Source: Terana coerulea (taxonomy: Eukaryota > Basidiomycota > Agaricomycetes > Polyporales > Phanerochaetaceae). From it: a DNA stretch of 64,000 nucleotides. The stretch is taken from the NCBI GenBank assembly GCA_024811115.1, contig JAKOGH010000681.1:124001-188000 (forward strand). The letters are read 5' to 3'. The position numbers and the translations under genes are program-made. Shown here piece after piece: positions 1-11,300 of the stretch. The stretch's first letter is position 1; the number at the start of each line of letters is the position of its first letter. The notes beneath the pieces are model-generated. The model did no database searches. It was not told the origin of the DNA and was given only the letters and a program-made list of their open reading frames with translations.

Positions 1-653
1 TCCTCGCACGTTCACCCAAGAACGGCATCAACTGGGGCAACGTCGAGAACGGAGAGATTCTGAAGAGCCTCTACCACCGCCGCAACGACGATGAGCTCCT
101 CGCCCGCTCGCCCAAGAACAACCTGAACTGGGGCAACATCGAGAACGGCGAGATCTTGAAGAGCCTGTACCACCGCCGCAGCGACGACGAGCTCCTGTCC
201 CGTTCGCCCAAGAACGGCATCAACTGGAACGACCTCGAGAACGGCAAGATTCTTGGCTCCCTGTACCACCGCCGTGGTGACGACGAGCTCCTCGCTCGTT
301 CCCCCAAGAACGGTATCAACTGGAACGACCTCGAGAACGGAAAGATCATGGGCTCCCTCTTCCATCGCCGCGGAGACGACGAGCTTTTGTCCCGTTCACC
401 GAAGAACGGCATCAACTGGGGTAACATCGAGAACGGCGAGATCCTGAAGAGCCTCTACCACCGTCGCAGCGACGATGAGCTCCTCGCTCGTTCGCCGAAG
501 AACAACCTGAACTGGGGCAACATCGAGAACGGCGAGATCCTGAAGAGCCTGTATCACCGCCGCAGCGAGTGAGTTCCTGCTCATTTGTCTTTCAATTATT
601 CTCAGAGCTGATCCTGAAGCTTTAGGGCGCGCAGCCTCAATGAACTCGACTAG
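1..653 (+). CDS. KEP A: repeat precursor of secreted peptides (5' truncated)
   Basis: Reading frame 3 is open from the left edge to 568. A 57-nt intron (569-625, GTGAGT...TTTAG, phase 2) joins it to a last mini-exon encoding E-ARSLNELD and TAG at 651-653. The visible part has six 32-residue units, each with SPKN(G/N)(I/L)NW, an acidic-amide helix-like stretch, a dibasic end (SLYHRR or SLFHRR), and a spacer (S/N/G)DDELL(A/S)R. Repeated cores separated by RR sites are the mark of kexin-processed repeat proteins in fungi, which yield many copies of secreted peptides. The signal peptide and gene start lie outside the window. KEP B at 4.9 kb is a clear paralogue with the same last intron and tail. 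What the peptides do is unknown. The repeat reading is direct; secretion of A is inferred from B. Confidence 0.85.
12..568 (+). repeat. Six 96-nt tandem units coding for KEP A cores
   Basis: TCGCC(C/G)AAGAAC recurs at 12, 108, 204, 300, 396 and 492, an exact 96-nt period with no frame slip. Units alternate between a GEILKSLYHRR class and a GKI(L/M)GSL(Y/F)HRR class. Confidence 0.95.
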
Positions 654-1340
654 GTGCGACACTTGGTGGAGGGAATATTAGTATGATTTGTTTTACTCGC
701 GTATGATCTTGAAAGTCGATCAGTGAACAACTTAATGACAACGAATTTGTGGCTCGCTGAGGAGCTCACCTTACAAAATCAGCACGCATGCACGAATTTG
801 AATGAGTACGGCTACATTTATAGGATAAGTCGCAATATTTCTCTATCTTCTTAATGCAAGTACCTTTCACGTCAGACTCCGAGGATGAATGCGATACCGA
901 GATCTGACTTTACGGCGCTCGTAAATAGTGCGCGCGCTTATGATTGGCTTTGTGGCGCTCGGCAACGTCGGCGCTCTCGGACGTGGGCTGGCTCTCCCTG
1001 ATGAGTACAACCATCTGCCCAAACAGAACCCCTTCGGTCATACAAGAAGACACACATATCGATCTACTGAGGCTAGCCTTCATTTCACAACCAACGCTCA
1101 CGTATATGTGAGATTTTCTATGGGATGTTCGCCGTGCTTCTTTGGTCAGCCGCATGCGCTGACCAGCTGACAACGAAATGTTGAGAGGCTTGCCCGCCAC
1201 CAACGTAGTGTCAGCCGTCAGCCCTTATAGCACATACTACTCGAGCAGAGACATGCGTTTTCTCCTTACCCTTCGCTCTTCTTCGCCACCATCGCCACCC
1301 TCAAGGCCTCAAGAACTCCATCGCCTTTGCATCGATCGTC
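654..1340. other. Intergenic, no supported gene
   Basis: 3' flank of KEP A. Short open frames on both strands (for example 928-1170) have no recognisable motif or splice support. Nothing else was seen. Confidence 0.5.
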
Positions 1341-3124
1341 ATGATGAACGCCACTCCCCCTCGTCCTCTCTTCGCACCTTCCACAAACTCGTACAACAAG
1401 TGGGCAAAGGTAGCCAGAACCCCGCCGGCCACTTATGCTGCCACTCGCCAGCTCGATCTAAGCAATGAGAAGCCGAAGTTCCCTCGCTGAGGAAGTATTC
1501 GGTCCCAGTCAAAGTCTCTAAGACCATCGCGGCTACCAAGGGGCCCAAGGCAAACCCATTTTCTGCTCAACAAGTCGACACCAAGGGGAGGGTCAACGCA
1601 AGCAAGAGGGCTCCTTCGCCGGCCTCACCAACGGTCAAAAACTCGAAGCCAGCTATCAAGCTCCCTCGATACAGGCTGCCAACACCACCACCGGAAACCA
1701 GGCCCCCTCTGCACAAGGCTTCTTCGGTACCGACCACAACTCAAATTCAGGCCAAGCCTGCTGTCCACAAGGTGGTCAACCCGCCCGAGAAGTCGTCCCC
1801 AGTCCTCAGGCTCAAGCCACTGCTGTTGGTAGAGAAGATATTCGGCATCCAGTTTCAAGAGCAAAAGGTAGAGAGAAAGAACCCCAGTACTACACGTCCC
1901 AAGCGTCAGCTTCTCACTCCACCTCCATCGCCGCCTTCTGGAGTCACATCCCAAACAGCCGCGTCCGAGACCAAGCCCGTTCGTAAGCCCATCGCACGGA
2001 AAGCCAGGAAGTCCAACGGATCGCCGACGCCGCCACCTCGTAGCGAAGTGGTAGTAGCGAAGACTAGCAAGCGCCAGGGAAAGACGACAACCACTGTGAA
2101 GCTGCAGCTCGTCGGACCCGCCAAGATCCAGTCGCGGACGAGGTCGATCGAGGCTGGCAAGCCACCGACGGATAGCGCCCGAGTCGACGTTTCTGTCTCC
2201 ATGGTTGCGGTCGTCGAAGAGAGTACAATTGCGAAGAGCTCGGTGCAGGGCTTAGAGGATGTTCGCGAAATGGCAACGATGACCAGGGTAACAGTGAGTA
2301 TCACATTCTCCTAGCGTATAGTAGTAGTATGTTCATGGCTCGAAGTCACCCAAGGTCGAGGAGCGCGAGACCGCGACGATTGCCGTCCACACGAAGAGTG
2401 TAAGGGCAGTTATTGGCGACGGAGTGGTCCATCATAGCCGTTCTGTTGACCATTCCGTGGACGAAGATCTGAGCCTATGTGCTGCTTTTCGGTCATCGTC
2501 GAAGAGGTCGACAGTACAGATTGCTAACGAGATTATCGGGTATGTGCCAAGCGCGGAGGATTGTGTCGCATATACTGACTGACTGGGTCAATCAGGAGGC
2601 CCGCTAAGGACTGTCCTAATTCGTCGGAGGCACCAAAAGACATTGGACGCGAGATCAGGTTCGTCATCAGCTCTTGCCCAGGTCCCGGTGACAGTCGCTA
2701 ACTTGTCGCACATTTCCTGTAGTATTTGCAGTCAGTTGGACGACAAAATAACACAAAAACTCAAAAGGAGGAGGATAAGACCATAATCGCCGGCAGCATC
2801 CAAGCCCGGATGGCAGCTCTTTTCGCCAACGCAGGAGTCTCCGAGCTTCAGCCCACAGGCGCTGCCGGCGCATACGTCCGCAAGCTCAGAATTCCCGAGC
2901 TGCTCGACGGTACCCGAGTCTCGCGCAGTGAGGAGGTCCAACGAGAGGTGGAGGGCCTTCGCATGATGAACCGTGTCGGGAAAGGGGGCGTGCAGATCGT
3001 CAAGACGAAGGCTTTCGGTGGCGATGGGCCGGCAAATTCTGAAGGCGGAGATTTGCCAGAGCTTCCGTTGTACTGCTTGGGTGCTCTAGAGCGTCTGAGG
3101 AGAGACAGTCTGAGCATGCTGTAA
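1341..3124 (+). CDS. Hypothetical Lys/Pro/Ser-rich basic protein, multi-exon
   Basis: I do not recognise this protein. ATG ATG at 1341 opens a basic, disordered-looking protein (MMNATPPRPLFAPSTNS...). A probable intron at 1410-1495 (GTAGCC...GAAG, phase 0) joins it to a long open stretch from 1496 to about 2300, rich in K, P, S and T (TPPPSPPSG, KPIARKARKS). Good junctions follow near 2298 (GTGAGT...CTCCTAG), 2551 (GTATGT...TCAATCAG) and 2659 (GTTCGT...CTGTAG). The last part, up to TAA at 3122-3124, encodes a more ordered segment (SIQARMAALFANAGV, AYVRKLRIPELLDG). I could not join the last two exons in frame, so either an intron is mis-placed or a base is missing near 2720-2770. Its charge suggests a nuclear or cytoskeletal scaffold protein, but this is only a guess from composition. 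Confidence 0.45.
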
Positions 3125-4604
3125 AAGCCGTAATAAGTAAATCACATAAAAAGTAGTCCGATGGAAAATTGAATAATACCTACAAATGCTAGTATGCCTT
3201 GATGTGTTTCGCACTGAGAGTGAAAGACATTCTGCCAAAGATGCGTACAATATAGTCCGTTCGTTCGGGTGTACTCAGCTGTGTCGATTCGCGACATGAC
3301 GGAGACGGGCTGCGGGGACAGGAGACGCCTTGGGTTGGACTGAGAATGACCGCGCGCTTAGCGCCAAGTCGTTCAGCACAACCGCCATGTCGCTCTCATC
3401 GTCTGGTGCCCATACCATTCTTTCTTGAACCAAAGTCCTCTGGAATATCCATGTCTCAACTATCGAGGCTCGTACTTAGCCATCTCTCTTCGCAAGTCAT
3501 CTGCTGTTCGAGAGCTTGTATATGTACCACATCATCCAGTGGTTAGATGTACAAATCACCGGATGCGAAGTACCGACCTGCCTCGGAGGCGGTGGAACTT
3601 TAGAAACTTCTCCATGCGTACCATTAGTCAGGCGAGGAGACCCAGGTGTGTGGAAAGTAGCAAGCTCTCAATCTTCGCGCTGACGAGCATTTTCCAGGTC
3701 CAAATGCAATCTCGCGCAGAGCCACCGCACGAACCCATCCAGACGATGACAGTTGCCATCGAGTGGCTCTTGCGACACGGAGACTTCCCTTCCAACTGGT
3801 TTATCCGTAGCCAGTCATCATAGATGGTCTTTGGCGTACGCCTCTGCCAATGACTGCGAAGAACATCAGCAATGTCGGTTTCAAGGGGAGCCGGACTGGT
3901 ACTCCGTAGCGTTTAACTGCAACTTGCCTTACGGCCCCTATAATTATATATGACATACCTCAAACGTGATCGCCTCGCGTCATGGATCTTTTTCACCGCC
4001 TTGAGACCAACGTAATTTCCACGAGTTTTTCCAACAACATCGCGCTGTACGGCAGTCCGTTCGTTGGGCATAGCTCAAATTTGCCAAGCTTGATACACGC
4101 TGAATCTCTGATGTCTGCGCAGATGAGCTACTGAACTATCATCACATCTTAGGTTCACGTTGGGTCTGGTGACAGTCTGGCCTAGACCCGACGTCAATGC
4201 CTTCACGCTTACCAGAAATATACCTTGCCTAGCTGCGAAAGAGGAATCACAACAGGATCGGATTACTCTTACGTGGATACAGCGTGGACTCATTGCGCCC
4301 AAGCTATGCAAGGCGGCGCATGCGACGTGAGTACTTCATCGATTTCGGGCCATGCGACTCATTGCTGACTCGAGTAGATGACTAGCTGGCTCCCTGCACA
4401 ATGTTTGCGATAGATGTGTAACCACCACTTCTTTTACAAGGGAACAGACGGCGATACTTCACATGGTCGGTCATGGGCGAATACTTGTTTCAGATGTCAA
4501 GTACTGCCATAACCGAACGAGGGCAAGATTGAGGGTTTACTTAGTAGTCATTTGGCTCACTTGGAAGGTTGTGAAAGTTTCTATTTTGGGGGGACTGGAC
4601 TGGG
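3125..4604. other. Intergenic, no supported gene
   Basis: Several short open frames (for example 3425-3823) overlap in different frames without family motifs or convincing splice sites. I see no transposon ends, tRNA or long repeat. The last 150 bases lead into the KEP B promoter. Confidence 0.4.
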
Positions 4605-4612
4605 TATTTAAG
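4605..4612 (+). promoter_or_regulatory. TATA-like box of KEP B
   Basis: TATTTAAG lies 277 nt before the KEP B start and is followed by a pyrimidine-rich leader (4630-4690 and 4790-4880). A GTGAGT at about 4704 and an AG near 4719 or 4759 could form an intron in the 5' leader. Confidence 0.5.
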
Positions 4613-4888
4613 GGTAGTCCCAGGCTGGCGTTTTCCCCAGCTCCTCAGCTCCTGGTTCTTCTCTTCAGCCTCTTTTCGTTTCTCCAAGTTTAGGTGCTGG
4701 TTGGTGAGTGATCGCTTTTAGCCTCTTAATGAGTGAATGCTCATATGACTTCTCATAGCCTAACTTGTTTATTTTGTTTACTTTCATCCACTCGACTTCA
4801 CGACCCTCGTACCACCCACCCTCCTTAACGACGTCTTTTACGACCTAATTCTTTACACTACGCTATCACCTATCCTCCCTATTTCGAC

Positions 4889-6535
4889 ATGTACACCGCA
4901 AAGACCGTCGCTGCTCTTGCTATCCTTGCTGCTGTAGCTCCATCGCTCGGTGCCCCGTGCGTTTCCTCTATATCGTCATCATATAGCAGTCCCTGACTCG
5001 GAACTTGTTTTCATTCAGCACCATTGTCCGTGACGACCTCGAGGTCGTTGCACGTTCTCCCAAGGGTCCAAGCAAGCAGGACCTGGAGAGACAGGAGATT
5101 GTCCAGGAGCTGTTCCCCAAACCTCACCGCCGCGAGGGATGAGTTGTTCGCTCGGGCCCCGAAGAACGGCATCAACTGGGGCAACATCGAGAACGGCGAG
5201 ATCTTGAAGAGTCTCTACCATCGCCGCAGTGATGACGAGCTCCTCACCCGCTCGCCCAAGAACGGCATCAACTGGGGTAACATCGAGAACGGCGAGATCC
5301 TGAAGAGTCTCTATCACCGCCGCGAGCTGTCTGCCCGCTCTCCGAAGAACGGCATCAACTGGAACGATCTCGAGAACGAGAAGATTCTGAAGAGCCTCTA
5401 CCGCCGCGGTGGCCCGAACTTCAACGACCTCGAAAGGGCTGACGTTGTCGAAAACCTCTTCCCGAACAAACACCACCGTCGCTCGCCCAAGGGTCCGAGT
5501 TTTAACGACCTGGAGCGCGCGGATGTCGTCGAGAACCTCTTCCCCACCAAGCATCACCGTCGCTCGCCCAAGGGCGGACTCAACTTCCCTCAGCTCGAGA
5601 CGGCTGTCGTCATGAAGAGTATGTTCGGCCGTGACGCCAACTCCACCACCCCCGCCCAGAACGTGACGGCGCCGGCGCACAATGGCACCGAGACGCACGA
5701 GCACAAGCACGAGCACTACCACTCGACCATCGACGACCTCGAGAAGGCCGAGTTCCTGAAGAGCGTGCTCAATCGTAGGGACGAGCAGCTGTACGCCCGT
5801 TCGCCCAAGAACGGCATCAACTGGGGCGATGTCGAGAATGGCGAGATCCTGAAGAGCCTCTACCACCGCCGCGGCGACGACGAGCTCCTAGCCCGCTCCC
5901 CCAAGAACGGCATCAACTGGGGCGATGTCGAGAACGGCAAGATCCTTGGCTCCTTGTTCCACCGTCGCGCCGATGACGAGCTTCTAGCTCGTTCGCCCAA
6001 GAATGGCATCAACTGGGGCAACATCGAGAACGGCGAGATCCTGAAGAGCCTCTACCACCGCCGCGGCGACGAGCTCATCGCCCGCTCTCCCAAGAACGGT
6101 ATCAACTGGGGCGATGTTGAGAACGGCAAGATCCTTGGCTCCTTGTTCCACCGTCGCGCCGATGGCGAGCTCCTCGCTCGTTCTCCCAAGAATGGCATCA
6201 ACTGGGGCGACGTTGAGAATGGCAAGATTCTTGGCTCCCTATTCCACCGTCGCGCCGACGATGAGCTTTTGGCGCGCTCGCCCAAGAACAACCTCAACTG
6301 GGGCAACATTGAGAACGGCGAGATCCTGAAGAGCCTCTACCACCGCCGTGGTGACGACGAGCTCCTCGCTCGCTCTCCCAAGAACGGCATCAACTGGAAC
6401 GATGTTGAGAACGGCAAGATCCTCGGTTCTCTCTTCCATCGCGAGGACGCTCAGTGAGTGACATCTGCTCCTATTCATTCGACAATACGGCTAACACATA
6501 CTTGCAGGGCCCGTAGCCTTAACGAACTCGACTAG
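4889..6535 (+). CDS. KEP B: secreted kexin-type repeat peptide precursor
   Basis: Exon 1 (4889-4956) encodes a signal peptide, MYTAKTVAALAILAAVAPSLG. Intron 1 is 4957-5018, exon 2 is 5019-6453, intron 2 is 6454-6507 (phase 2), and the last mini-exon (6508-6535) encodes Q-ARSLNELD. About fifteen cores follow. The early ones are divergent (NDLERADVVENLFP, ending KHHRR); the later ones are SPKNGINW units ending SLYHRR or SLFHRR. Between them lies a linker with three N-glycosylation sequons and a HEHKHEHYH cluster. One extra G in the GGG run at 5136-5138 breaks the frame after LFPKPHRRE; without it the coding length is exactly 1530 nt (509 residues). Product role is unknown; kexin processing is inferred from the RR ends and the family pattern. 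The final core ends in HRED and has lost its RR. Confidence 0.88.
5150..6441 (+). repeat. Coding repeats of KEP B
   Basis: Two blocks of SPKNGINW-type units (about 5150-5405 and 5796-6441, close to a 96-nt period) flank divergent units (5415-5620) and a unique His-rich linker (5626-5735). GEILKSLYHRR and GKILGSLFHRR ends alternate in the second block. Confidence 0.9.
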
Positions 6536-7426
6536 ACGGCGTAATACCCGGTGCTGCCAGTCTGAAACAGCAAATACTGGATTGGATATCGTGTGCAAAA
6601 GGATTTCTCATTTTGTAGTCGAGTAGTGAACAAAGTAATGACAACGAATTGGCTTGCTGAGGAGCTCAATCACCATACCCATCGAACGCGAGTGTTAGCT
6701 AAGCCAATGAGAATGGCTACTGCACGGATGAACTTGCATATTGCCTGGAAAACAGCGCAAATCGTGCAACGAGCAGAAGAATCTCCTCCACAGGCCGTGC
6801 TGTGCCTCCGTGGGCCCGTGCACATATTTGTTGTGATTACAATCGCTTCCTCCTGATAATCATCACTACTATTTTCATTTCAACGGGGTCAAAATCATGC
6901 ACTAAGCCCTAAACATAGCTACTTACCATAACGCAAGGAGCTGCATCGAATCCGATTGAAGATGATTTTATGCGATGATAATGGCTATAGGATAGCTGAG
7001 GCTGGTTTGTATCATGGCCCACGGACCAAAACATCGAATATTAATGGCGTTGGGACTGTGCGAGTGTTTGACGAGCCAGGACGTGGAAGAGGAGCTGTTT
7101 TCTGCCAATGACTCGCCGTCCATATGATACGAATGGTGAAAAACCCCGATTTCCCAATTTCATTCTCATTCTGAAAGGCTGAAATCACAGGAAATCATCA
7201 GCTTCGTTCCGTCTTTCCCGTACATAGCCAGGTATAATGAGGACGGAAGAAAATCATGGACGGTTCCTTTGCTAGAGGCTCTAACCAAACGATGGTCGGG
7301 CGTGTAACGAGACAACCTTAATGCAACACACCTTCACATTTTCCGACACTAATATACAGATCACCCGTAAACCTAGGCAAGTCCAAGCAGAGCCAGTGAC
7401 GAGGATGCTCAAGCCCAAGCCGGCAT
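6536..7426. other. Intergenic between KEP B and LSM7 3' ends
   Basis: Convergent 3' flanks. The open frame 6593-6856 has no motif or splice support. Nothing else was seen. Confidence 0.45.
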
Positions 7427-7970
7427 TCAAGCTTCTTGCGCAACGAAAGGATTCGCGATCTCTTCTAGGCCATCCACGGGGCTAAGCAAGGTGATTGTTG
7501 GCCCTCGCAGCACGACAAGACCCAATTGTCGCGTTGTCAGTTCACCATCTGCCTTTGTGTGAGTCGAAAAGGCTGCATAACTCCACTAGACACGTACCAG
7601 TTTGCAACTCCTCCGCCACATCGTCAAGCACTAGATTCAGTAGTTGGTCAAAACCCTTCAGTACTCCGGTCACTACGCAGAAGCCTCAGCAAAATGGGAA
7701 ATATCTCGAGAAATAGGCTTGCGACTCACCTTCTCGGCCTCCTGTGAATTTGACTCTTATTCTCTCATTAACATACTTAGTCAAGTCGAGGATAGCCTCG
7801 CGTTTTGGCTTGTCCATCGTTGGTTGAGGGCCCTTGCCACCGCGGACTGAGCCTGCACCTCCGCGAGCACCTCTAAAACCTGCCCCACGTCCCTAATGTC
7901 GAAAAGAACCCTCAGTTTTAGTTCTATCGGTTTACTGAAATGAACCAAACCGACATACTCGATCGGCCAT
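7427..7970 (-). CDS. LSM7: U6 snRNA-associated Sm-like protein LSm7
   Basis: Four exons read on the minus strand: 7959-7970 (only 12 nt, MADR), 7730-7892, 7598-7672 and 7427-7548, total 372 nt, 123 residues. All junctions are GT-AG. A Gly/Arg-rich N-terminus (GRGAGFRGARGG) is followed by the Sm1 motif (ILDLTKYVNERIRVKFTGGR, then GVLKGFDQLLNLVLDD) and the Sm2 motif (TTRQLGLVVLRGPTITLLSP), ending ANPFVAQEA. This matches LSm7 of the LSm1-7 (cytoplasmic mRNA decay) and LSm2-8 (U6 snRNP, nuclear) rings. Length is normal for the family. The gene is divergent from KAP95, sharing a 330-nt intergenic region. No exon is long enough to stand out as an open frame, so it is easy to miss. Confidence 0.93.
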
Positions 7971-8300
7971 GATTTGCGAATGGATTTTGACCAATATGGC
8001 TCAGCCGAAAAGGATTATGGAAGCCTTCAAAAGAAATTGCAAGCAATATAACCCTTTTGTCAGCTTTTTGTGGAGAGTGCGACGAAGAGGATAATACCTG
8101 CAGGCTGCGACAAGGCTGCGATGGCGTTTGATGCAAGTGCGTTGGGCTTGTTTGACTCTGAAAACACGCGCGGCTCGTTTCCCTTAACCCACCACCACCC
8201 TCACTTTGTACGTACAAAAACATCTCTCACCCGCCCACCACAACACTCTTTTCCAACTCTTAAAACCTTTGCCTTCAGCACTACTTCCAATATCGCCACC
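7971..8300. other. Shared divergent promoter of LSM7 and KAP95
   Basis: This 330-nt stretch separates two start codons facing away from each other. No clear TATA box was seen, as is common for housekeeping genes. A CACC precedes the KAP95 ATG. Confidence 0.5.
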
Positions 8301-11300
8301 ATGAACGCCAGTGAACTGCTCGCCAATACGCTATCGCCAGGTGCGCCTACCTTCCTTTAACGTGTTGCCATCCGCGTTCTCGACGATATCCATTCTAATT
8401 CGCATCTTTCGTCGCTCTTGCAGATCAACATACGCGTCAGGATGCTGAAGAAAAGCTTGAGGGAGCTTCTAGGGAGAACTACGTGCGTGTAGACGTTGTC
8501 TCGCGAAAGGTGGCCATACTAATTATCTTTCAACGGCAATGTAGCCTGCCTACATGATGATGCTTTCCTCAGAACTCGTCAATGAGGCCACTCCACCACA
8601 TGTCAGAAACGCTGCTGGTCTTGCCCTCAAGAACGCTATTTCCGCCAGGGTGCGTTTTCTACCACATAAACTCTCGCGTGTCTGGACTCGTCCTAGGATG
8701 CCACAAGACAACAAGACTACTCAAACCGTTGGCTTGCATTGGATGCGACTGTCCGGAACAAAATCAAGGAGGAGGCCCTCCATGCATTGTCGTCCACTAA
8801 CCCCAGGGTTGGTCAGGTTGCGGCGCAGTTTGTCGCAGCTATCGCTGGAGTAGAGCTGCCGGTCGGCCAGTGGCAAGATCTGATTGAGCGACTTTTGGGT
8901 TTCGTGAACAACCAAGCGAATACTGGGGCTGCGAGTAGCAACCTTACAAGCGATTGGTTACATTTGCGAGTCGATAGTAAGTCGCTGTCTATCTCCAGGT
9001 CCTCGATATAGACTGATAATGGCATGGAAAGAAACCGGAAGTTCTTGCCGTCCGCTCCAATGAAATCCTCACCGCAGTCATTCATGGAGCGCGAAAGGAA
9101 GAGCCATCAGTCGAAGTCCAGCAGGCAGCTATCATTGCGCTATACAACTCGCTGGAGTTCGTTCGAGACAACTTCGAGCGTGAAGTACGCTTATCATATA
9201 TTTAACTCTCAGGGTTACGGGTGCTAACCTTAGGTCAGGGAGAACGCAACTACATCATGCAAGTCGTCTGTGAGGCTACTCAAAACCCTTCCACTTCAGT
9301 ACAAGTCGGTGCTTTCGAGTGTCTAGTCAAAACCATGACCCTCTACTACGAGAAGATGGCGTTCTACATGGAGCGTGCACTATTCGGGGTACGGTTTATA
9401 TAACCACGCCTGGTGATCAAGACATTTACACCTTTCGTTTAGCTTACCGTTATGGGTATGAAGCACTCGGAAGAGACCATTGCTCTTCAGGCGATAGAGT
9501 TTTGGTCTACTGTCTGCGAAACCGAGACTGAGCTCGCTTGGGAAGCTGCAGAGGTACGTCTCATGGATGAGTTCCCATATTTCTCTGATGTCTTTGAAGG
9601 CCCAGGAATACGGCGAAGTCCCAGAGAATGAGAGCAAGTTCTTTGCCAAGGTTGCATTGCCTGAAATCCTCCCCGTACTCCTCCAGCTCTTGACTCACCA
9701 AGAAGAGGACGCTGACGACGATGAATGGAACGTGTCCATGGCTGCCGGAACCTGCTTGGGCCTCCTTGCGCAGGCTGTTTCTGACAACATCGTCCCGGCC
9801 GTCATTCCATTCATCGAGGCCAACATCCGCTCACAAGATTGGCATCAACGTGAAGCCGCCGTTATGGCATTCGGCTCCATTTTGGACGGTCCCGACCCAA
9901 CCGTCCTCACGCCCTTGGTCAACCAGGCCCTGCCCATCCTGCTTGACATGATGACCGACCAGAACGTACACGTCCGCGACACCGTTGCCTGGACTCTCGG
10001 CCGGATATGTGACGTCCTCATTAGCGCCATCAAGCCCGATGTCCACCTCCGACCACTCGTTGCAGCGCTTGTGAACGGTTTACAGGATAACCCGCGCATC
10101 ATCTCAAACTGCTGCTGGGGTCTCACGAATCTTGCTGACCAGCTTGCCTTCTCTGAGGACGAACAGCAGGCTCCCCAGGGCAATCCTCTCGCGCCATTCT
10201 ACGAAGGTATCGTCCAGGCGCTTCTGCACACCACTGAGACGTGAGTCCTTCTGACGAGGCCAGCGCCTTCTATGCTAACTAACTTCATTTAGTGCATCCA
10301 ACGAGGGCAACTACAGGACCGCCGCATACGAAGCTATCACGTCGTATGTGACTCACGCGACACCGGAAACCATTCCCGTCGTGCAAAACACCGCCGTCAC
10401 CATTCTTCACCGAATGGAGCAACTCATCGGCATGCATGTAAGGCTCATATCCTCTGCAACATGCGATTAGATTAACTCAATACTTGACAGGGTCAAATAT
10501 TGGGCACTGATGACCGCAACAACTGGAATGACCTGCAAAGTAACTTCTGCAGTGTGCTCATTAGCGTCATCCGCAAACTCAACGAGGGCATTCAACCTTT
10601 GGCGGACCGAATCATGACCCTCGTCTTGCAACTCATCCAGACCGGCGGAAAGACCACGACTGTTTTGGAAGACGCCTTCCTGGTCGTTGGCTCATTAGCG
10701 TCCGGCAAGTCTGATCCTCACTCCCGAGCACATACGGGCGCTTAACGTATATTTTTGCAGCTCTGGAGCACAACTTCGGGCCGTACATGCAGGCATTCCT
10801 CCCGCTCCTGTATCCCGCACTAAAGTCGCACGAGGATTCGCAGCTGTGCACCGTCGCTATCGGTGTCATTGGTGATCTGTCGCGTGCCCTGGGCGAGCAG
10901 AGCTCTCAGTATGCCAACGCATTCATGAGCGTGCTCCTCGAGAACTTGCAGAGCGAAGTCCTGAACCGCAATGTCAAAATCACTATCCTGTCGTGCTTTG
11001 GTGATATCGCTCTGGCAATTGGCCCCGCCTTCGAGCCATACCTCACGACAACTGTCGGTGTCCTTCGCCAGGCTGGAAGCATCATGCCCAACCCAGTATG
11101 TACTCTTGCCTTACATGTCATAATGATTACTAACGCTACCCACGAAGTTGGACATTGAGCTCGTTGAATATGTTTCGCAGCTTCGCGAGGGCATTCTCGA
11201 GGCCTACACTGGCATTGTTGGCGGTGTCAAGAACACCGACAAGGTCACCCTGTTGCTACCCCACGTCCCTACTATTCTGGAGCTTGTCCAGAGGTCCTTG

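Noticed and set aside
1..653. CRISPR-like array because of the regular 96-nt period
   Set aside because: The repeats are coding, contiguous and without unique spacers, in a eukaryotic genome.
3425..3823. 132-codon open frame as a gene
   Set aside because: No motif, odd codon use, and overlapping frames of similar length on the same strand.
5015..5866. Long antisense open frame (283 codons) across KEP B
   Set aside because: It mirrors the repeat units of the sense gene, has no start context or motif of its own, and similar antisense frames appear wherever the repeats occur (for example 12-365).
1..6535. KEP A/B as dikaritin (ustiloxin-like) RiPP cluster
   Set aside because: No DUF3328 (UstY-type) oxidase, tyrosinase or transporter typical of those clusters is seen nearby. 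The cores lack the short Tyr-containing pattern of those peptides.
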